Shown: positions 44,840 through 52,156 of the stretch, piece by piece | Layout: each line of letters starts with the position of its first letter | Numbering within the stretch: the first letter of the stretch is position 1 | Origin: Candidatus Poribacteria bacterium | GTDB lineage: Bacteria > Poribacteria > WGA-4E > WGA-3G | DNA: 64,000 bases | Assembly (NCBI GenBank): GCA_022825665.1 | Contig: JAJDWI010000149.1 | Coordinates: forward strand, 1 to 64,000 | Direction of reading: 5' to 3' | The notes under the pieces: generated by a model | What the model was told of the DNA's origin: nothing | Seen by the model: only the letters and a program-made list of their open reading frames with translations | The model's database searches: none | Program-made: the position numbers and the translations under genes

Positions 44840-45559
44840 TCAAATTGACCAATATTTCCATAAATCTTCTGGAATTTCGTATCTAATCTCTTCACGACGT
44901 TTGTGATGGTACCGTGCGAATAATCCAATGCGAGGTATGTTTCTTATATTACCTGAACCTGTATGACACAGATATGCATGCCAAAGCACGACATCCCCTG
45001 CTGATGCAATAAATTCTTTGGGTCCTTCCGGTGATAAATCTGAAAAGACATGCCACCCCCAACCTTCTATGTCTGTGAAACTTCCATCAACCTGTTCTGG
45101 ATATTTCAGGAAGTATTTATGTGTTGTCTTATGACTTTGGGGCCAAAATACGAATGCACCGCCACCTGGGTCAACATCGTATACATAAGTGGTTGCACCC
45201 ATCATAAACGGACTCCATCCACCGGGACCATAAGCATCAATATGTCCACTACCCGGCATTTTCCATTCGTCATCAGGTTTTGGCCATCTAACAAGCGGCG
45301 AACCACCACCACCTGCAAACTGTCCACCACCCAATTGTTCAGTAATCTCTTGCATTGCAGGCAATTGACCGAACTGAGGGGAGAATCCAAAGTTTTGCAC
45401 AACATACTCGTCTGGCCATGTCTCTGGTGTATCTAAACTGGAATTGTAATGTTTCCAGATCTGTTCCCGCCATCCATCAATTATATCTGAATCAATAAGA
45501 TTTTCAAGTATTAAGTATCCATTCTCTTGAAAGAATTCAACTTGTTGTGTTGTGAGCAT
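44840..45559 (-). CDS. Phytanoyl-CoA dioxygenase family protein
   Basis: 239 aa non-haem Fe(II)/2-oxoglutarate oxygenase. Iron ligands probably H-x-D in GHIDAYGPGGW and the distal His in HAYLCHTGSGN, with an Arg in the following NIPRIGLFAR for 2-oxoglutarate. Family members hydroxylate phytanoyl-CoA, ectoine, halogenated or other small molecules. The gene is 9 bases upstream of the coiled-coil PCP_red gene, so probably co-transcribed. Confidence 0.88.
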   Translation of the reverse strand: MLTTQQVEFFQENGYLILENLIDSDIIDGWREQIWKHYNSSLDTPETWPDEYVVQNFGFSPQFGQLPAMQEITEQLGGGQFAGGGGSPLVRWPKPDDEWKMPGSGHIDAYGPGGWSPFMMGATTYVYDVDPGGGAFVFWPQSHKTTHKYFLKYPEQVDGSFTDIEGWGWHVFSDLSPEGPKEFIASAGDVVLWHAYLCHTGSGNIRNIPRIGLFARYHHKRREEIRYEIPEDLWKYWSI

Positions 45560-45597
45560 AATATCCTCTATTGTTGAGGTGCTGTAATAATACTAAA

Positions 45598-46902
45598 CTA
45601 ACGTCGCGGTTTAAAGGAAGGAATACCTGTTTTATCAAACCGTTTTTTTACCGCTTTCATTAGTTCAGGTGTAATTTCACGATAACCGTGTTCACGAGCG
45701 TATTTTTCTACACTTTTTACAACCATGCCACGTGCAAATGAGGGAACACGTTTCAATCGGGTTTGTGCAGCATCATTCCATTGTAAATCGTAATCAGGTT
45801 CTGTACCAAATGCCGTTCGTTTTTCAAACTGAACAGGTTTCTGACCTGGTTGTCCCGGTTGGTATTCACAAGATTCATCTGCAGCGAGATAGTTACCAGT
45901 CGTTGCATAAGCGCGTGCTCTACATCCACCACATACTTCTCTGAATTCACATGCACCACATTTTCCTTGTAGCATATCACGATTGCGTAAGTCATGAAAT
46001 GTTTCCGATTCATTCCACAATTTGACAAAACTCTCATCTTTTAGATTACCGACACTGACGGGTAGATATGGACACGGTGTCAGTTCACCTTCAGGACTAA
46101 TGCGACAATAATAGATGCCACACGGACAAGTTCCACTTGGATAACCTTGAAGGAATGCTGAATCCGATTGTTGTTCATAAATAAAGCGTTTGTAATGTGG
46201 TGCACATTTTGCAGCAATGAGCATTTTTCCGCTATAATCTGCTTGCAATTGGAACATCGTTTCAAGCATTTTCTCGTATTGTGTTGGGGAAATATCCATC
46301 ACCGTTTTACCTCTTCCAGTGCGTACGAGAAAATAGAGATTTAGCACTTTCGCACCTAACTGATATGCGTATTCTACTATCTCAGGGATTTCGTCATAAT
46401 TCCATTGTGTAACTGATGTTTGAACGAGGAAGTCGAGTTGTGCCCGCTTGAGTGCTTCGATTCCACCCATTGTTGCTTTCCAAGCACCTTCCATTCCACG
46501 AAACTTGTCGTGATTTGTAGGTTGAATAGAATCAAGACTTATCCCAGCACCCGTAACTCCGTGCTGTTGCATCTTTTCAACCACTTCGTCGTTTAGAAGT
46601 ACTCCGTTTGTTCCCATGACGACAAGAAAACCTGTATCTGAAGCGTATTTTGAAATCTCCAGAATATCAGGTCTTAACAGAGGTTCACCACCGGTGAGTA
46701 TAAGAAGAATATGTGGATTGATTTCGGCTATTTCATCAATTACACGAAAACATTCGGATTGTGTCAACTCTGTATCTCTATGGTAGCCTTGTGGGAATTC
46801 GTTGGTATCTACGAATCCGGCAGGAAGATAACAGTGTGTGCATTTCAAATTGCACAATCTGGTGATATTCCATGAGACTGCTTGAACTTTTGTATTTTCC
46901 AT
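45598..46902 (-). CDS. Radical SAM/SPASM protein with C-terminal PCP_red domain
   Basis: 434 aa. C17-x3-C21-x2-C24 binds the SAM cluster; GGEPLLRPDIL and a GISLD motif follow. The SPASM domain has CRISPEGELTPCPYLP, CGACEFREVCGGCRARAYA. Architecture resembles AhbC/NirJ/HemZ-like haem-precursor-modifying enzymes. A PCP_red domain (about 372-420) is fused to the C-terminus, unusual for the family. Immediately follows a CopD/HemJ-like membrane gene with no gap, which supports a haem or tetrapyrrole link, though that is inference. Confidence 0.88.
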   Translation of the reverse strand: MENTKVQAVSWNITRLCNLKCTHCYLPAGFVDTNEFPQGYHRDTELTQSECFRVIDEIAEINPHILLILTGGEPLLRPDILEISKYASDTGFLVVMGTNGVLLNDEVVEKMQQHGVTGAGISLDSIQPTNHDKFRGMEGAWKATMGGIEALKRAQLDFLVQTSVTQWNYDEIPEIVEYAYQLGAKVLNLYFLVRTGRGKTVMDISPTQYEKMLETMFQLQADYSGKMLIAAKCAPHYKRFIYEQQSDSAFLQGYPSGTCPCGIYYCRISPEGELTPCPYLPVSVGNLKDESFVKLWNESETFHDLRNRDMLQGKCGACEFREVCGGCRARAYATTGNYLAADESCEYQPGQPGQKPVQFEKRTAFGTEPDYDLQWNDAAQTRLKRVPSFARGMVVKSVEKYAREHGYREITPELMKAVKKRFDKTGIPSFKPRR

Positions 46903-47361
46903 TTAATTTTTCAATAACAATGCAAGTATAAAAACAATTAATCCTGAGAAAAGTGTTAAATGACCAAAGACAGTGATATGAATTGGTATGATAACTTTGC
47001 TTTCTGGTTGTGTTGCTTCAAGATGTCGTCTAAATAAAGAACTGTATAGTCCCCAAAAGAGTGTCATAATACCGAATGCTGTTAACTTTGCACCGGAATA
47101 TATCATATATTCGGTTTCGATTTTCATATCGTTATTCCAAGCAACTATAAAAATTACAATCCCACCTGTGAGTAAGATAATATTTATTACCACTCTGATT
47201 AGATGGCGAAATCGGTTGTGAATTGCCAATAGGTCTTGCGCTGGTAGGTTTTTCCGAACTATTGGCATTGCAATCAAGGTTGAAAAGACCACACCTCCGA
47301 ACCATATTATTACCGCTATGAGATGGGTATATCGAATTAAAAGTTCAACAAACGTCCGCAT
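46903..47361 (-). CDS. CopD/HemJ-like membrane protein
   Basis: 152 aa, four membrane helices. THLIAVIIWFGGVVFSTLIAMP resembles the haem-binding first helix of HemJ/CopD-type proteins, where a His and the W-F-G-G are conserved. HemJ is an alternative protoporphyrinogen oxidase. The gene is contiguous with a radical SAM protein. Which substrate it uses is not readable from sequence. Confidence 0.72.
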   Translation of the reverse strand: MRTFVELLIRYTHLIAVIIWFGGVVFSTLIAMPIVRKNLPAQDLLAIHNRFRHLIRVVINIILLTGGIVIFIVAWNNDMKIETEYMIYSGAKLTAFGIMTLFWGLYSSLFRRHLEATQPESKVIIPIHITVFGHLTLFSGLIVFILALLLKN

Positions 47362-47397
47362 TGTCTGTTTTTTATTGTATTAAGTTTAGTTCTAATA

Positions 47398-47712
47398 TTA
47401 TATATGTTCAGATTTCTCATAGAAGTTTACACCCACATGTTCAATTTGCGCAACCATGTCCGGATTTCCTATCTGACTGAAAACAGATAAGTCAATCGTA
47501 TAGGGTAAAAGTAGATCATCAATATCGGTGTCAATTTTAGAGAGTACGCTGTGTGTTAGCCCTTCGCCGCAGAGGGTTAAGTCAATGTCAGAACCGTTTC
47601 TATATGTGCCTATGGCACGTGAACCGTACAAAATCGCCTTTTCAATCTGCGGATATTGCTTGAAAACGGTGTGTATTTTTTTAAGGGTTCGGTCTGATAA
47701 ACCGTATTTCAT
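47398..47712 (-). CDS. MNT-type nucleotidyltransferase (toxin-antitoxin pair)
   Basis: 104 aa. Minimal nucleotidyltransferase: GSRAIGTYRNGSDIDLTL carries the G-S...D-x-D motif. In MNT-HEPN pairs this protein acts as an antitoxin that adenylates the HEPN ribonuclease. Overlaps the HEPN gene by 4 bases. No gene-specific ligand can be read. Confidence 0.9.
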   Translation of the reverse strand: MKYGLSDRTLKKIHTVFKQYPQIEKAILYGSRAIGTYRNGSDIDLTLCGEGLTHSVLSKIDTDIDDLLLPYTIDLSVFSQIGNPDMVAQIEHVGVNFYEKSEHI

Positions 47713-48122
47713 TGTGTCTCTTCCTGTTTTAAAAGATCTATTTTTTCCAATAACGTCTCAAACTCGGAGAAATATATATTGAGAATTGCCGAAACTACTT
47801 CTTCTGCGGTATCCTCGTTACAGGTATGAGTAGTTAGATTGCGGTGACGAATCATTTCCATCCAAGCATCTCCGTTTTCAATTATTCCTTCTTTAAAAGC
47901 TGCACGAGTTGTGTCCCTTGAACCGTACAACTTAAAATCTTGTGCTTGCAGAAAATCTTTTAGTGTATTCCACGCTAATTCATGGGTGTATACAAATCCT
48001 TGTGCTTCTAAATCTGAAAGTTCTCGATGTCGTGCCAGTTCCACTGCTTCTTTTAGTCTCGAAAACGCCTTACGAAAACTATCAGATCTCTGTGTCCAAC
48101 GAATGTTATGATGGTTCTTCAT
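47709..48122 (-). CDS. HEPN-type nucleotidyltransferase-substrate-binding protein (putative toxin)
   Basis: 137 aa, HI0074-like. The conserved MIRHRNLTTHTCNE carries the R-x4-H ribonuclease motif of HEPN toxins. YTHELAWNTLKDFL is the conserved helix of this family. Translated ahead of the MNT partner. The upstream stretch 48123-48889 has no gene and starts with AT-rich sequence resembling a promoter. Confidence 0.9.
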   Translation of the reverse strand: MKNHHNIRWTQRSDSFRKAFSRLKEAVELARHRELSDLEAQGFVYTHELAWNTLKDFLQAQDFKLYGSRDTTRAAFKEGIIENGDAWMEMIRHRNLTTHTCNEDTAEEVVSAILNIYFSEFETLLEKIDLLKQEETQ

Positions 48123-48889
48123 ATGCTCTTATAATATTTTCACCCTTGAATAACTTAATCTTTATTTATAGTAAACATTGAAATTAAAGAGACACATTTC
48201 CGTAGGAGCGATCTCCGAATCGCGACGAAGCACACTGATAGTCGGGAACCGGAGTTCCCTCCCGCCAAATGCCATACGCGCATTTGGCGTTGATTCACAA
48301 CTCAAAATGTCCTGTTAATTCTAAAGTTCACTATAGTTGTTTTTAGTTGTTTTTTAGTTGTTTTTTAGTTGTTTTTGGTCAAGTGTTCTCGATCCTGTAG
48401 TGGTATGGGTTTAAGTCGTTCTTTTTTCTTAATGGAAATTAAAAAAAACAACTAAAAGCAAGTTTTTTTTAGTTTTTGTGTTTTTGAGAATTTCGTTTTG
48501 AATTTGGCTGATTGTCGTTGGATTCCTCGGTTTTGTAAGTTATGTATTGGATGTTGGGTTATATTATACTTGATGGTCGTTTGGTTTTGTAGTGTTATTG
48601 CGTTTGATAACAATATATATCCAATATGTTTGATGTCAATTTCAGTTTTCAGTATTGTCTGAACCGGGATTTTCATGATAAGATGTCGCTCTTACAGAAG
48701 AAAGATTACCGATCAACAACAAAGGTTAAATCCAGTAATGGGAAATTATTTATTAAAATTGGTATAATATGATTGTTTGATGGCATTTATGATAAATATA
48801 CAGTATTATCAATTATATCAACTATATGTAAAATATAATATAACACATACATTATCGTTTGTCAAATTCTTCTCTCTGTAAATATCTGA
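48123..48889. repeat. Gene-free spacer with repeats and low-complexity tandem arrays
   Basis: No gene. A dispersed repeat GTAGGAGCGATCTCCGAATC (48202-48221, continuing to 48226); a 6-bp inverted repeat GGGAAC/GTTCCC (48244-48259); a perfect 10-bp inverted repeat CGCCAAATGC/GCATTTGGCG (48263-48289); four copies of an 11-bp AGTTGTTTTTT unit (48335-48376), with an inverse copy at 48441-48457; and the TTCAGACAA repeat inverted at 48654-48679. 48680-48889 is AT-rich with nothing recognised. Confidence 0.6.
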
Positions 48890-49426
48890 TTAGAACTGCG
48901 CGGGGAAGTTTCCGCGTGCAGCGTCCATCACTTCACCAGTAATTTCGGAATGTCCGTTATCTTTTGCAAAACTTTCAATCCCCATCTTTGCCATTGGACG
49001 GACAAAACTGGGTATACGTTCTAATCTTTCAAGTGCTTCGGGTGTCCATTTTAAACCTGATGTTTCTGGTTCAGGCGTAGGTTCAGAATTTTCATCAAAG
49101 GCATCGGAGATTACAGAGGTGAAAGGACATTTTCCACCTTCAGCAGTTTCACCATTTGTAACTTCTGATGATATGTTTGTAAATGAATCCTTCTTTGCTG
49201 TCTCTAACTGTGAACGCACCATCTGCATCGGTTGTACTGCTTCATTGTTACCACCAAGTTTCAGGTCCAAAGATTTTAGCATTTGTGTCTCAGATGGATT
49301 AAGGTACATTGCTATTTCAGTGAAACATTCTGGACATTCAAAAACTGCTGTGACGGAACCTTGTTCAGGACGAGTTACGTCCTTAAATTTCATCGCTGTG
49401 TCGCAGTCTATACATAAGAATTTCAT
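48890..49426 (-). CDS. Zinc-ribbon plus PCP_red protein
   Basis: 178 aa. Zinc ribbon with C5-C8 and C31-C34 (CPEC), an acidic disordered linker, then a PCP_red domain at 125-171 (LKWTPEALERLERIPSFVR). The zinc ribbon-PCP_red layout is new to me. It lies 50 bases downstream of the Mrp-type carrier in the same direction. Function unknown; zinc or iron delivery is possible. Confidence 0.78.
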   Translation of the reverse strand: MKFLCIDCDTAMKFKDVTRPEQGSVTAVFECPECFTEIAMYLNPSETQMLKSLDLKLGGNNEAVQPMQMVRSQLETAKKDSFTNISSEVTNGETAEGGKCPFTSVISDAFDENSEPTPEPETSGLKWTPEALERLERIPSFVRPMAKMGIESFAKDNGHSEITGEVMDAARGNFPAQF

Positions 49427-49476
49427 TGTTTAGTCTCCATATCATTAAAGGTAAAGTCAAAAAGCAGTTACTTATA

Positions 49477-50358
49477 TCAGGTATTAAAGAAATTTTGAAT
49501 TTTATGTGCAATTTCTGTGATTGCTTTGGTTGCTGGTGTATCAGGATATTCACTCAGATAAGGTGTCCCGCTGTCGTTACTAAGTGATAGTTTTGGATCG
49601 AAAGGGATTCTCCCTAATCTTATTTCGTCAAACACATGGTCAGGTGTATTCTGTGGAGAAAAAAGTGGTTCAGGTTCACCACAATGTTTACACACATAGT
49701 AAGCCATGTTTTCAACAACTCCGATCATCGGTACCTTTAGAATGTCTCTCGCCATTGTAATAGACTTTTTGACAATCAGGTGTGAAACTTCTGAAGGGAT
49801 TGTAACGACGACCACTCCACCGAGATTTGGTATAAGTTCAACCACATTTGGTAAACGATCTGATCCTGGTGGTAAATCAAGGAGAAGGTAATCCAAATCA
49901 CCCCATTCAGTGTCTCCAATGAATTCTCGTAGTGCACCTACCTCCATTGTGGTTCGCCAAGTGAAAGCATCCTTTTGCGTTTGTGCATTCCACATAACAG
50001 GTGCATCATCTTCCGCTAAAAGCAGATCCATAGAGATTATCTTTGTACCGAGAAGAGAGGTTGCTGGTAGGATACCTGACTTAGTATATTCAAGTGTTAT
50101 GTTACGAACACCCATCATTTTTGCAATTGAAGGTCCGTTGATGTCAGCATCTACAATACCAACCGAATACCCTTTCAGCGTGAGTGCAGTAGCAAGATTA
50201 GTAGTTATTGCACTCTTACCAACACCCCCTTTTCCGCTCATGACAGCGATCGTATGTTTAACTGATGACAGGCGTTTACTGAGTCGGTTTGCTTGGGCAG
50301 TTACCTGACCGATTATATTTGAACCAGCATCATCCGGCAGTTCTTTGTAGCTTTTCAC
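49477..50358 (-). CDS. Mrp/NBP35-type P-loop Fe-S carrier protein
   Basis: 293 aa ATPase of the Mrp/ApbC family, which carries iron-sulfur clusters. Deviant Walker A SGKGGVGKSA (41-50), DLPPGSD (Walker-B-like), and MIGVVENMAYYVCKHCG with the cluster-binding C223 and C226. Lacks the N-terminal DUF59 domain. Its start overlaps the stop of the PQQ-repeat gene. The neighbouring PCP_red proteins may be targets. Confidence 0.92.
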   Translation of the reverse strand: MKSYKELPDDAGSNIIGQVTAQANRLSKRLSSVKHTIAVMSGKGGVGKSAITTNLATALTLKGYSVGIVDADINGPSIAKMMGVRNITLEYTKSGILPATSLLGTKIISMDLLLAEDDAPVMWNAQTQKDAFTWRTTMEVGALREFIGDTEWGDLDYLLLDLPPGSDRLPNVVELIPNLGGVVVVTIPSEVSHLIVKKSITMARDILKVPMIGVVENMAYYVCKHCGEPEPLFSPQNTPDHVFDEIRLGRIPFDPKLSLSNDSGTPYLSEYPDTPATKAITEIAHKIQNFFNT

Positions 50359-51641
50359 TCTTCGCTTTTTACTATGTTGCTTATGGCATATAAAGCATCA
50401 TAACTCCGCAAGTATAAAGTGCCATTTACTATTACTGGTGATGCTGCGACGGTCTCTCCGATGGTATTGGTAGCAACGATTTCAAAATCGCGTCCAGCTT
50501 TAACAACATTTACTACACCATCTCGGGCAGTTAAATAGATGTTACCATTTGCATAGACAGGAGAAGAACGATGTCGGTGGTTATGTGTCCGTTCCTCATA
50601 AAGTTTCTCTCCTGTTTTGGCATCAAGACAGATAAGAACACCGTTTTCTCTGCACAGATAGACGAGACCGTCGTGAATGAGTGGAGATGGTACGTCTGGT
50701 GTTCCTCGTTGTAGTTTCCAAATTTGGAATTCAGTGTCGGTTATATCACCTTTTCCTGCTGGGTCTAAACCCAGAACTGGACCATTTTTTGCAGATGGCA
50801 CTACAATAAGTCCTTCAGCAACTACAGGGGAAGCAACGAGACGGAACGCAGGATTATATCTTTCATGTGAATTTAATCCTCCACATCGCCATATTTCACT
50901 ACCATCTTCAAGATTATGTGCTGTAACATAATCTGCTCCGTGTACTACGATGAATTCGTGCTTAGAATCACAGTACAGGATAGTTGATGTATATGCTTGT
51001 TCCGACTCTCTTCTGGCATCACTCTCTCTTTCATGTTTCCATATCTCATTACCAGTCATTTTGTCAAGTGCCAAGACCAACCAAGCATTGCTGTGAATTA
51101 GTTGAATATAAAGTCTATCTTTATATAATAATGGAGATGTGGACATGATAAAGTATAAGCTAAAACTACCATAACGTTCTTCAAGGTTTGTTTTCCAAAT
51201 TGGATTTCCCTGAAGGTCATGGCAAGCGAGATCACCCGAACCAAGAAACGTCCAAACATATTTACCATCAGTTGTTGGAGATGGTGCAGCATTGTTGACT
51301 TCATCACCGCGTTTTGTCCGGTTCCCTGTTGATAACACTCGTTTCCATTGTTCCTCACCATCTGTGTTAATACACATTAATACTAAATCTTCTCCATCAG
51401 CACAGGTAAGGTATATATTATCATCCCAGACAACAGGTGTAGATGCACCTTCGCCCGGTAGAGGGAATCGCCATTTGACATTTTCTGTTTGACTCCAATT
51501 GATAGGCACATTTGTTTCTTGACTAATACCGTCGTTATTTGGTCCCCTCCATTGGTGCCAATTTTCAGCAAATCCATAACTAATTATCATTAGAGACATA
51601 AGTAGGAAAATCAACGTAATTTTAAAAATATGTTTATGCAT
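50355..51641 (-). CDS. Exported PQQ-like beta-propeller protein
   Basis: 428 aa with a signal peptide (residues 1-25, ending SYGFA). WHQWRGPNNDGIS and repeated blades such as CHDLQGNPIWKT and CLDAKTGEKLYEE. Resembles BamB-like or PQQ-dependent dehydrogenase propellers but without a haem motif and without PQQ catalytic residues visible. Probably a periplasmic scaffold or sensor. Co-transcribed with the Mrp gene. Confidence 0.88.
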   Translation of the reverse strand: MHKHIFKITLIFLLMSLMIISYGFAENWHQWRGPNNDGISQETNVPINWSQTENVKWRFPLPGEGASTPVVWDDNIYLTCADGEDLVLMCINTDGEEQWKRVLSTGNRTKRGDEVNNAAPSPTTDGKYVWTFLGSGDLACHDLQGNPIWKTNLEERYGSFSLYFIMSTSPLLYKDRLYIQLIHSNAWLVLALDKMTGNEIWKHERESDARRESEQAYTSTILYCDSKHEFIVVHGADYVTAHNLEDGSEIWRCGGLNSHERYNPAFRLVASPVVAEGLIVVPSAKNGPVLGLDPAGKGDITDTEFQIWKLQRGTPDVPSPLIHDGLVYLCRENGVLICLDAKTGEKLYEERTHNHRHRSSPVYANGNIYLTARDGVVNVVKAGRDFEIVATNTIGETVAASPVIVNGTLYLRSYDALYAISNIVKSEE

Positions 51642-51710
51642 GATAATTCTCCATATTCAGAGAACCTTGTTAGGGTTCGTTTTTAATTTATGTGTCTCGT
51701 GTACGGCAAA

Positions 51711-52139
51711 TCAGCGAATTTCATCGGTCCATATACCTCGGTCATGACCGTTCCACTGATAAGGCACTATTTTTGACAACGTGCCAATATCGTATTCAGG
51801 AAACTTAAATCCATCCTCAATAACATAACCTTCGTTTGTATAAATTGGAAATTTTTGTTTAGTGAGAGAAGTAATAGGATCAATCTCAATCCACACATCA
51901 AGTTCACCAAGAACTGTTTTATAGAAAAAATCAGCAGAATGGCTCTCATGCTTAAGTATCATGATCGTCCCAGATTGTTTTTCCTCTCCGTTTGGTGAAC
52001 GGACTGTTAAAGCAATTAATAGATCTTCTGATGGCGGAGGGTTTGACTGTAATTTAAACCACAGACCGTGTGTTGAACCTTCGGCTGCACCTTCATTTGG
52101 TCCAAGGATTTGGAATGAAATCGTCGGAATTGTCTTCAT
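51711..52139 (-). CDS. Protein of unknown function
   Basis: 142 aa, no signal peptide. Alternating hydrophobic strands (ISFQILGPNEGAA, LIALTVRSPNGE, DVWIEIDPIT) suggest an all-beta domain, perhaps immunoglobulin-like. No family recognised. Sits 17 bases downstream of the stress-protein gene and 69 before the PQQ-repeat gene, in the same direction. Confidence 0.7.
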   Translation of the reverse strand: MKTIPTISFQILGPNEGAAEGSTHGLWFKLQSNPPPSEDLLIALTVRSPNGEEKQSGTIMILKHESHSADFFYKTVLGELDVWIEIDPITSLTKQKFPIYTNEGYVIEDGFKFPEYDIGTLSKIVPYQWNGHDRGIWTDEIR

Positions 52140-52156
52140 TTTATTTCTCCGACTTA

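Noticed and set aside
48452-48676. Open frame of 74 codons on the minus strand
   Set aside because: Low-complexity A/T sequence with many I, N, K and T; lies in a repeat spacer; no ribosome site.
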